Source: Takifugu bimaculatus (lineage: Eukaryota; Chordata; Actinopteri; Tetraodontiformes; Tetraodontidae). Taken from it: a stretch of 64,000 nucleotides of DNA. A program made the translations under genes and the position numbers. Shown here one piece after another: positions 48,101 to 64,000 of this stretch. The stretch spans positions 11,790,052 to 11,854,051 of the forward strand of contig CP034988.1 of the NCBI GenBank assembly GCA_004026145.2, written 5' to 3'. The notes under the pieces are model-generated. The model did not search any database and was not told the origin of the DNA. It worked only from the letters and a program-made list of their open reading frames with translations. Positions within the stretch are counted from its first letter, which is position 1; each line of letters starts with the position of its first letter.

Positions 48101-51100
48101 TCTACTGAACTAATGTATATATAGACCATCGCATGACACTAAAATCAAAATTTTCTGCTGTTTTTTTCCCCACTTGGAGATTTTAGAACTTCCATCAGTC
48201 GCTTCTCCGTGGTTTACATTATGTCACAGAGGTAAACAATTCAAAGTAGGCAGAGGGAAATCAAAAAACACCGATTGGGGAAGTGTCAGTGGGTGGGGAA
48301 TGACAGAACAGAGGCCGACAAGAGAAGCCACTTACCGTCTAGAGGTGGCAGATGCAATAAAGGGGCAGAGTGAGGGCACAGGCGCCAGGAGAGACACAGC
48401 AGAAGATGGAAAAAGCAAGAGAGAGACAAAAAAAGGAAGGCAGTAGACAGAAGAACTCACTAATGATCACAAGAAAAGTGACAACAACAGAGAAAGCTAC
48501 GGTGCTCCGCCTCAGCCCTCCATCAACCATCATTTATTGATACTTTCCTTGTTAGCAAAGAAACAGAAAAAGATTACGCTTAATTGCAGCTTTTGTACAA
48601 TCAGAATATGGAATCATACAACTCAAACAACAAACTGGAGGTTTGTCTGGATGCGTTTTCCACTGAAATCGTGTTGATTTTAGGGCTGAGGCTGAGAAAA
48701 GAGCAAAGCGTGACCTTTAAGAATACTTCGATAAAAGCAATAAAAGACACACTGTTAATGAGCACATTTACATGGCAGCCGTTGAACTGTCATGGCAATA
48801 AACAGTCTCATGTTCTGACACTCGTGATGGCTGCTTTGGGTGAGAGACTTTTCTGTTTTTATATGTCCATCAAAAGAACAGGAGAAAACAATGTCCCAGC
48901 CTCCATTAAATTATAGTCTTTGCATAAACACGTGTCTCCTAATGCCGTAAATAGCACACTGCCTTCAAGAGTGCAGCACTGGAAGCAGCGGCGGCCTCAG
49001 AAAACCTTCCAATCACTGCCCGTCTCACCTTAACCTCTGTGACCAAGATGTCAGTGATGCTTCCCAGCACAGTCACAAAGTCGAAGACATTCCAGGCGGC
49101 TTTTAGGTAGTTCTGTAAGGGGAACACGGGATTTCTTTTCAACTTTGCATTTCTTTCCTGGCACAATTGTGCATGGATTAATCACTTCACTTCACAGACG
49201 TTGTTTCAAATGCTTACAAAAATACCTTTTTTAACACAAGGTTTACCAACTTAGGTCTTTAGAAATAATTTTTCATGTCAAATGGAGCAATATGTTGTTA
49301 AAAAAAAAAGCCAGTAGTTATTGGTTAATATGTGTTGACTGATAAAATGTTAGCCGTAAAAAAAAAAAAGAAAATATAATCTTAGAGTGCACAACGAGAT
49401 TTGTGTGCTTCAAATATTTGGTTGTCATATTGATATAAACATCTTCAGATAAATAGTGAAGTTGATGAATAGCAATTTGGTTGGAATTAAATCTCTGACT
49501 GAATGATGTTATCAACTCTCATTAAACTCTCATATTGCAATAAAAAGCAAAATGTGCTCATTAATAATGATAAATGTTCATTAAAATTGACTTCAATGCA
49601 ACAAAATATTACTATTCTAACATATGCAGTATATACATTTTATATGTGTGTGTGTGGGGGGGGGGGGGTATTCGTATATTCACACATGTGAATTAAGAGC
49701 TTAGCTAATGGGTCAAGCATTTAACGGGAGGTCAAAGGCTGCTGTGATGTGCTTCCCTCCCCTCCTCTGCCTCCCTCCATCATCTACAGGTACCAGATAA
49801 CTGTACACTGACCTGCTGACCTCTGACCTCACTGACCCACTCAGCTCTAACTGTGATTGCTCATTGTAATTAATGTATTTGCAAGTATGATGTCCAATCT
49901 CTCCTCTACCTCTCCTCCCCCCTTCTCCTTCTCTTCTCTCTACCCCCCCCCCCCCCCCATCAGCAGGAGGGTCCCCCTACATGAGCCTGGTCCTGCTCAA
50001 GGTTTCTTCCTGTTAAAGGGGAATTTTTCGTTGCCACTGTTGCCTGTCTGGGGTTCAGGCCCTGGGATTCTGGAGAGCGCCTAGAGACAATTTTGACTGT
50101 AACGGACGCTACATGAATAAAGATGATTCGATGAATAAAGATGGTTTTTGCTGCCGAGTCGTGCGGCTGCAGTGAAACGAGATTAGCTAGCTGATGTTAG
50201 AAGCACACATGTGCTCATCTTTCATTTTAACAGTTCAAATAGGTGGAGTCAAGTGGTGTATGAGGAAAAGGTATTTAATAAATGGGCCTGTTATGGAACG
50301 GAGCCAGAGATGAAATGCATCGCTGCAGAGCGGACTGTGTCACGCTGGAGAGATTTATGCATTCGTGCAGCTATAATTAACCCCAGTTTGACACTTTTGT
50401 TTTAATTGTTCTGTGACCCACCCGGCTTCATCTTTCACTCACATGACTCCAACATCCTTCCACTTGATGTTACTAGGGAGGATTTTTTTTGAAAATGCTG
50501 AGTTTCCCAAACGTGTCCAAACGGCACAACATCGGGAAACATAGAAGAAGAGAAATGAGGGTGTGCTGCAGAGCGCAGTGCTGCAGCTGCTCACCAGTGG
50601 ACCGAAGGCAATAATCTTGAGGATGCACTCCAGAGTGAAGAGGGCTGTGAAAACGATGTTTAAATATTTCAGCATGGATTCATACAGGTCTGGAGCTCCA
50701 TAGAACTGAGGGAAGAGGACAAAGACAGCAGTTATTAGGACGGATGAAAGAATGCAGAAATACAAAAGTTTCAAGACTAAATCTAGAACTTTTAAACCCA
50801 AATCTTACGATGCGCAATCATAATTTAACCTGATTAACTGCAGTGGAAAGAGTCAGCCTCTGGCCTCTAATAGAATGCTCAATCAGCACTTAGGACACAA
50901 TAACTGATCAGGCTTTGTGTAGCAACACTGAATACACCACATATGTCCTACAGTGAGTGTATTAAGTGATTTTACCTTAATTACATTTCAAGATCTACAT
51001 CATTAAAAGTGATGCACTGTGAAAGTGTTTGATCCTTTTTTAACGGCACTAAAAATCAGGCACATGAAGTTACCTCATGACAACAAATCATTCTTAAAAA

Positions 51101-54100
51101 GGGGGCAAGTGGAGATGTTTTTTCTGCCTACATGAAAAAACAGCCCTCAGATGAGGGTTCCTCTGTGCCACCAAAGAGCCGGTTCTCTATTCAGCGCACA
51201 AAGAAGCTCTCAAGTTCCGTTATTTTCATTGGATGGCAAAAGCCTGGATGTGTGCTCTGATGCTGCAGCTGCAGCTCTTATTATGAATGGTAGCCACATC
51301 TGCAAGTGTTTGAACTGTAATTAGAGCACTTTGCTAAAGAACTAAACACAGCCTCATCTCTGCCTCGTGAGCAGGCCTGACGAACCTTCATCATCAGCAC
51401 CACAGTGTTGAGAGCGATTAATGTCATGATGGCGTATTCAAACGGAGGAGACACCACAAACTTCCACATCTTGTACTGGAAGGACAGCTTGTTCTCTGGC
51501 ATGTATCTGGTCAGAGGCTTGGCATTGATGGCAAAGTCAATACAGGCCCTCTGTTGAAAACAATCACAAAGGCTTGAGTCTTTTCACACGACTTGAACAT
51601 CAAAGTTAAACACAAAGTGGGGGAAAAACCACAAAGAAGCCCAAAAGCAAAGGGGCGATTTTCCCGACACTGAATGGCGACTAGAAAAGATGAAAAGCTC
51701 TGATCATTCAGCAACATTTCAACATGCATCTGAAGAGAAGGTGAAGACAGCAGTCGTTGGAGCCTTTATGTGAGCAAACTGCAAATCTTGATGGGTCTAA
51801 CTTTCCTAAAAGTAAACCATGATAAGCTCGGAATTCCAATTTTGCTCCCGCTCAACTGGGTTAGCATATATGGGAGGAATAAATGACTGGTGCACCTCAT
51901 TCTTCTCCAGGCTGCACTCTGACATGGCCTTGTCTCCCTGCTCCTGAAAGGTGATGATGATCAAAGCCACAAAGATGTTGACGAAGAAGAAGGGGAAAAC
52001 CACAAAAGTAGACCACATAAAGATGGAGGTCTCCATGCGGAAGCCTGGGTTCGGACCCTGGTCTTCGTAAGTGGCGTCCCACAGAGTGCTTGAGGACCTG
52101 AAAATACAGGAAAAGCACGAATTATAACAAGCAGCTCTGCAGATCAAGTAGTGGCTGCAATATATCAAAAAACACATTTTGGAGCTTTTTTAAATTTCTA
52201 ACTGGTATTAGACTCCAATTTGTTGCATAATTAGAAGATAATGAGAACAATCCTCCTTAATTGATATAAAGGATGCAAGGCACAATGATTAAAGATTTAT
52301 TTTGGTTGAATAAATGATAACTAATTGTAGCACACACCAAACCCCTGAGCTGAAGAGATATTTGAAGAGAACCGTGCAATCAGTAGACCGAACGGTATCA
52401 TTTCCCCGTTTGTGTTATATTCTAATAAAAATTCTGACAGTTAAATAGAGCTCAATGGATGAAAAAGTGCATCAAATTTGCCCCAAAATAATCCAGGCTG
52501 CCATTTCTATAATATCTAATTTCACATCTACTGTATGAATAGGTTTTGTTATGATTGAAGCGTGGGGCTACCTGCTGTGTACAGACACACACTTTTTACA
52601 CAGTGGGACTAGAGGGAGTCTTTACGCAGCAGAGCAGCATAGATTTGTTCCCTCAAACTGCTCCCAACTCAGTGTATCATACCTTCTCCCTCAGTCCGTT
52701 GACAGTCATAAAAACAGTGTGTGTTATTGTAACTGCAGCATGATTGTAAAGACTGGTTTTTAGAAGACTTGACAAGCCAGACTTGACAGACTTATCGCAG
52801 GTAAGTGCAGCAAAACAACAATCAAGCATCAACTGTTCTCGACAGAGACGATTGATGAGGATAATAAAAGCCAGCGGACCACAAAAGCAGACTTGAGCCA
52901 TGTTTGCCTTGATGGCATCTTTAGTAAAGACACAGAAATGAAGGCTGAGACAGCCGAGCTCCTGCAGTCCTTTAAAAAAAAAATAAAGGAAATCTTACTG
53001 GAGAGTGTGGGGAATAAAAAATAGCAACCTTTCTGTCGTAAATTGTCACTGCTTTTAACTTTGTGTTACTAATTCAAAGTACAGTTAGGATGTAATTTTT
53101 TGGACCTTCATTTCCCTGCAAGTCTCCTTTCTTTGATTATTTGTTATTCAGTGAGGAGCTCTCTGATAATTAGCATGTTTGTTAGCAAGATAACGCCAAA
53201 TGTTATGAATGGATTTTAAAGTAATTTTCATGTCAAATTGGGACACATTGGATATTATCAACATTGGTAAAGTTCTGTTCCATAGAACAAAGCCAAGGGG
53301 CTTTGATCAAAGCGACCTACTTGTTATGTTATGGAACCTTGTATTACTACTGCCAATATACAGTATATATTGTGTACAATAGGATGGATTGAAGTCACAA
53401 AAATGACCTGTTCAGCAGACGTCTGCACTCTCCAAGCGCTTTATTTCCCTGGTTATCTTTGGTTTAACGTTAAATTCCCCTGATGTGGATGATTATTTTT
53501 TTCAAAATTGTCATGGTAAAGGCAACATTTATGCCTCATCAAGCTCATTCTTAAAAATGACTGAACCTTGATAAATGCAGCGGTAGTATATGTAGAATTA
53601 GTAGTAGTTTTTAGTTTAGTAGAATAGATTTAGTTAGAATAGAACAAGATCTTTTTACAAAAAAATAACACAACCCCCAAAGTCGCAACTTAGATTTCAC
53701 GCCACAGTCAGTGCATTAAGAGGATGTTTTGTCATTGTGTATCCTGTGTGGGGATTGTGTGATGACAGAAATCCAGAGTGTGTTCTTCACTTACATGGGC
53801 CAGCCTCTCCTGTGGAGACCGTGAAGAGCGTTTAGAAAGGCCCACAGAACTTGTCGTAATGGAAATCGTACTTTTTCCATTCTCTTGGCTGAGCTGTCAC
53901 ATGATCCTTGTCATACTCCAAAAAATGACCCCTAATCAGACAAAAGGAGAAAATATTTAAAAAAAAAAAAAAAATTCTGCTGTTTCCTGTTCTCTACTAC
54001 CGGTAATTTTTTGTCTTTCGTAAACTAAAAGATTTGGACCCAATGGCATTTTTGACGTTCCTTACTGCGTCCTTTCCAGAACTTTGGACTCATCGGTGCA

Positions 54101-54230
54101 GCTTGAGTAGAAGAATTTGCCTTTAAAGAGCTGCACAGCAATCACAGCAAAGATGAACATGAAGAGGATGTAGACAATGAGGAGGATGTGAGGACGTTTC
54201 AGGAGAGTTCACAACACAGTCAAACACGGC
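39104..54230 (-). CDS. cacna1b: CACNA1B (Cav2.2, N-type calcium channel alpha-1B), 3' half
   Basis: Exons, gene order: 54,230-54,066 (III S5); 53,931-53,795 (III pore, STGEG); 52,097-51,896 (III S6); 51,550-51,386 (IV S1); 50,705-50,595; 49,112-49,029; 47,899-47,783 (IV S4); 47,280-47,215; 46,089-45,998; 45,906-45,756 (IV pore, SATGEAWHEI); 45,261-45,135 (IV S6); 44,145-44,049 or 42,783-42,687 (alternative exons); about 40,814-40,701; 40,584-40,477; 40,246-40,134; 40,032-39,839; 39,191-39,104 (GRAASLPRL). VGKVYAALMIFDYYKQNRAK fits Cav2.2 better than Cav2.1 or Cav2.3. The product is the pore of presynaptic N-type channels (established). One-base frame errors occur in the 54.2, 53.9, 52.0, 45.2 and 40.7 kb exons. 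The 5' half and the end of the tail are missing. Its position inside GRIN1 is probably a scaffolding error. Confidence 0.88.
42687..42783 (-). CDS. cacna1b: CACNA1B alternative exon 37b-like
   Basis: A 97-bp exon encoding GRITYRDMYEMLRDMSPPLG and then LGKKCPPRIAYK. Its sequence resembles the mammalian exon 37b type (MLKHMSPPLG). It has the same length, phase and AG/GT borders as the copy at 44,049, so only one of the two can be used without breaking the frame. Confidence 0.9.
44049..44145 (-). CDS. cacna1b: CACNA1B alternative exon 37a-like
   Basis: A 97-bp exon encoding GRICYQDMYKLLLFISPPLG and then LGKKCPNRVAYK. The LL-xx-ISPPLG pattern resembles mammalian exon 37a, the form enriched in nociceptors in mammals (established knowledge). 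It lies upstream of the 37b-like exon in gene direction, the same order as in mammals. Including both 97-bp exons would shift the frame. Confidence 0.88.
46879..46951. repeat. (CATC)n/(CACC)n microsatellite
   Basis: Tetranucleotide run of catc units interrupted by cacc units, in the CACNA1B intron between the exons at 46,089 and 47,215. Confidence 0.95.
49740..50140 (+). repeat. Teleost dispersed repeat in a CACNA1B intron
   Basis: It contains acatgagcctggtcctgctc, ggtttcttcctgttaaaggg and a 3' end with two copies of an aataaagatg-type word, phrases shared by a very abundant teleost dispersed repeat. A C run (49,945-49,958) and a G run nearby (about 49,656-49,668) flank or interrupt it. Its family is not assigned. 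Confidence 0.6.
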
Positions 54231-54329
54231 CTGGAAGAGAAAAAAACAGACAATGACTAAAAACCATCCATTGCTGCCAACTTTCCGTCGGCTTGAGGCC
54301 AATACAGTCGTGGGATGTGAGAGCTCTGG

Positions 54330-54429
54330 NNNNNNNNNNNNNNNNNNNNNNNNNNNNNNNNNNNNNNNNNNNNNNNNNNNNNNNNNNNNNNNNNNNNNNN
54401 NNNNNNNNNNNNNNNNNNNNNNNNNNNNN
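54330..54429. other. Assembly gap of exactly 100 N
   Basis: A second run of 100 N. On its right side GRIN1 coding sequence starts at the very first base. On its left is CACNA1B intron sequence. Confidence 0.99.
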
Positions 54430-60603
<6,174 letters not shown>

Positions 60604-63600
60604 CTGATGAGTAATGTGCACAGAGAAAATATGCAGACATAGAAAAATATTATAAACACTTGAAAATGGAGGGCAATAAAGCATTCCAACAAATCTCCAC
60701 TTTTTTTTTCAAATTGGGATCTTTAACATTGGGGCTTGCAAAGAACACCAGCGCCGATTTACGAAAACACAAAGATTAGGGGAAACCAGACACTTGCATG
60801 AATGACATCCAAAATCAATACCAAATGCTTTGAAACATACTGTAATATAAACACTCAGTAGGTGTCAAACATACATTCTTGAAGGTTTTTAGCAAAAATA
60901 TAAAAAGAAGCTAACACCTGGTTAAGGCAATACAGCTTTTCTCCTAGCTTGTTCTAGGGCGCAAAATGTGCTTTATTACCGAGTTCAAAGAATAAATAAT
61001 AAGCTACGAACCAACACTTTTTTCCAACTTTCACATAAAATACTAGTTTAATCTGAGATGACTCACATTGCACTGTACACTGGCAGTATGGGATAATGTG
61101 CAGCAGTGTTCATCGGCTCGCATTTGCTAACAATGTTGTCAACAACAGCCTTTGGAGCAGCACTCATCTTTTTTTCAACACAGTCTAGATTCCAACACAG
61201 CGTGCATAATTCCAAGTAGCCAGTTGCAACGACCAACTGCTTTTTTACACCTTCAAGCCTGATGTAATATGTTAAGCTAGCATGTGCAGTTAGCTCACTG
61301 CTCAGGCCCATCCACATCCACCCACCCTACTACACTGACCAGTAATGTTAACGTTGATAAAATAGTCAGAATTGTCAGATCCAAACACAGAAGATGGGCA
61401 AAGCCACCTACTCCCTAGTCCAAATTTTAAGAATTGGTTTCTACTAGTTCTATAAAGACAATCCCCACCCCTACACATTGAACGGATTGGTTCCTGGGGT
61501 TATGGATACATCTGCTGTCCTGGCTCTTTATGAATGAATTCCAGAAATTCCAGAGAAAACCTACTCTTATTGTTTTTTTAAATTATTTTAGCACCCATGT
61601 TGTCACTATTTGTAACTGCAGTTGAGCTTTATGTTCCGTGGGAGGAGACATTTGATAGTCCTGCCCGAGACGTGGAACCATTTTGCTGGAAAACAATATC
61701 TTTCTGCTTGGCAGGATTTTCTTCACAGCTGCCTGGCTCCTCAGGACACACTTCAGTGCACTCCTGGCCCATTTGCTTCCTTTCAGTAAGTCGACACTGA
61801 CTGTGCATCTGTCCTCCATTCATAACTGAAAGCCTTGAAGACCTTGTACCCAACTGTAGTTTTATTTTGATGTAAACAGAATTCCGAATGGCAAAGGTGA
61901 CAATGTAGAAAATCAGCCGCACCTAATCTAAATGTCACTATCGCAATATCTATATATTTATATATAAGACTTAGTTACTATAAGACTTCCAGTAATGCCC
62001 CCAGAGTTTTGCCATATACATTAGTAACAGCTAAAATGAAGAATGTCCACTACTAAAATTCAGCAGCACAAAACCCAAATCTTTGTTTTTCCTGAAGAGA
62101 TTTCCTGAGCCCTATTTTTACACCCTCCGCCAGGCATTAATATTTCATCTCGCGTCGGCCACATTTGCATTTTAAGTCCACTGTGTCCAGAGCCTCTTTG
62201 CTGCTGGTGACAGTGATCCCCTGTGAATGTGTGACCCAGCTAAAAACATGCCATGAGACTGCAGCGCGCACACATTCGCAGCGTGTGCAGAATGGCCGAA
62301 TCGCAGCAGCAGCGCCTCCTCCTCCTTTAATCAGAGCGCGACAGGAGGAAGCTGCAGTGTGTAATGCACACCCTTCACCCCCACTTAAACACTTGACGTT
62401 ATTGCAATCATATATAGATTCAGCAGGAACGATGGTTAGCATCGACCTGCTAGTATTAGGCATGATTCTTATTGAAAGTGTCTCTGGTGTCCAATGCTTT
62501 ACATTTGAAACATTTCTTGAAAGGCCAGGTAAAGATGAGTAGATGCACTTTATTAATATTTCAGTGTACTTTTTAATCGCCTGTGTGGTCAAACATATGC
62601 GGTAGAGTTGAGAGACGGCTAAAATTGCACATGGAGAAGACGCCAGCAACAAAAAAAAGATCAAGTCCCATCGTGGTCGGAGCAAAAATGAGACTTGCTG
62701 AGCCCGAATTTTTAATGCTGTGTCACCGCACTTTCAGCACCCGCTGGGTTAGTCATCATTTAACTTTTCTTTGAGCCTGGCTGCTGTGAGTAACCATCTG
62801 TGGCAACAATCAAGCCTCTCACTACGCCGGCATGCTGGGATGAGCACAGCAGTTTGATTAACTACGACCGCATTTGCACACGCGATCGTACAGAACCACT
62901 GAACTCAAAAACACCCATTCTGGCAACTAAACTGTTATTTGCTATGGATATACAATTGGTGTGTGTGTGTGCATGTGGGCATTCATGCTGTGGTCATACA
63001 AACTACATGTATGTGTAATTAAGGAGACAAGAGAGGAAAAGAGAAGACAAGATAGAGGCAAATGTGGGATTGAGCCTGGTGCACCAGATGGCTTCATTAA
63101 AGCAGCCAAATGAAGATTACAGAATTATAAAACGAGCTTCCTGCAATATCAATAAAGTACTTTCAATGTGGGATTTTCTTTTTCCAGTCTTTATAGGAGA
63201 TGTGAGTTTCATCCAGATAATTTGACAGCATTGTTGTTTAGACTGTACGCGCCGGGTGGCACAATCTAGCAAGATTAATCCAAATGCCTGATGATGTTTG
63301 CCTATTGGTGACTGTTAATCAGCTGCCATCACAGTCACGTGAATTGTGCCATGTTCAGGCTCTCATGAGCTTCAGCTTTGATTAAATCTCTCTAAATTGG
63401 GACTTAGCCTTTCACTCTGTCACACAATTACAGCAAAGAGCCCCAGAGAAGAGCCTGATTCCCAAATGCGAAGAGGGGAAAAACCTCCTGAGGTAATTAC
63501 CGGACACAAACAGCAGTTTCTTCTCCTTCCTAACCTCTCGCTCTGTTCATAAAGGGCACACATCATTGCACTCTCAGTCTGTTTTGGCTCAAAGAAGATC

Positions 63601-64000
63601 AGCATTTTGCTGACCCACATACACAGCTCAGAGCTACACTTAAAAAGGATGCATCAGCTGTTTCCTAAGAAATTATAGAGGTGGAAAAAAATCCCAAACA
63701 TAAACATTGTCAGAGCGTGGGGAGCGCAAATCCTCAGCGCACAACGAAGAACCCCCGTAGCTGCTGTCCGCTGCTAAACTCATTAGACCGTGATGGTTTA
63801 CAAAGCCCCATGTTAAAGTCCACTATTTGGCTCCCATTGTGGAGAGACACTGAATAATTTGGACTATGGCAAAAAGCAAAGTGAAGATGAGCAAATAAAC
63901 ATACAAACTTTTGTCAGATTAGACCACATTAGACGCTGTTGATGCATTTAGGAAATGTTAGCCAATGTTTACACAATGGTGAGAAAGGGATGTGGCCACA
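60604..64000. other. grin1: GRIN1 intron 5' of the N1 cassette
   Basis: Non-coding as far as I can see. No exon for the earlier amino-terminal domain was recognised on the minus strand. A 182-codon minus-strand ORF (62,685-62,137) has a hydrophobic start but no homology that I recognise. Confidence 0.5.

Noticed and set aside
37540..54329. CACNA1B as a genuine nested gene or gene fusion inside GRIN1
   Set aside because: It would interrupt a coding exon, not an intron; it is bounded by two nominal 100-N gaps, and the GRIN1 codons join exactly without it.
62137..62685. 182-codon minus-strand ORF with a hydrophobic start
   Set aside because: It has no recognisable family, lies in a GRIN1 intron, and shows no splice or codon evidence; length alone is not enough.

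Overview
The window is vertebrate nuclear DNA, almost certainly from a ray-finned (teleost) fish. Split genes with canonical GT/AG introns encode vertebrate brain and epithelial proteins, and the introns carry repeats typical of teleosts: a tRNA-derived SINE, a Tc1-like remnant, several abundant dispersed repeats, CA and CATC microsatellites, and a decayed endogenous retrovirus pol. All recognisable host genes lie on the minus strand.

Layout from low to high coordinate. (1) About 0.1-11.4 kb: MAMDC4-like apical endosomal glycoprotein, with a signal-peptide exon, LDLa and MAM modules and a transmembrane tail. (2) 12.2-13.5 kb: PHPT1, complete in three exons. (3) 14.7-20.0 kb: ENTPD2, complete in nine exons. 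Its third intron holds a 1-kb, 21-bp minisatellite that is open in three frames and creates large false ORFs. (4) 20-28 kb: intergenic, with a broken retroviral pol, a SINE and an LTR-like GC-rich element. (5) 28.1-37.4 kb: 3' half of GRIN1 (NMDA receptor GluN1), including the C1 cassette and a C2' exon ending STVV. (6) 100-N gap at 37,440-37,539. (7) 37.5-54.3 kb: a separate contig with the 3' half of CACNA1B (Cav2.2), from domain III S5 to part of the C-terminal tail, including the mutually exclusive exon pair 37a/37b. (8) 100-N gap at 54,330-54,429. (9) 54.4-60.6 kb: most of the 5' half of GRIN1, back to the N1 cassette. The first GRIN1 exons lie beyond the window.

The main result is structural. 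The two GRIN1 pieces stop exactly at the two gaps, inside one coding exon, and they join there in frame with no base missing or added. The CACNA1B contig therefore looks misplaced by scaffolding, not like a real nested gene. Several CACNA1B exons also contain single-base, often homopolymer, indels, whereas the GRIN1, ENTPD2 and PHPT1 exons read cleanly.

Functionally the window joins two epithelial or housekeeping membrane genes (MAMDC4, ENTPD2), a small cytosolic phosphatase (PHPT1) and two neuronal channel genes. I found no evidence for a new biological system. The points worth checking are the assembly error, the conserved alternative-exon architecture of both channel genes, and the higher-order minisatellite.
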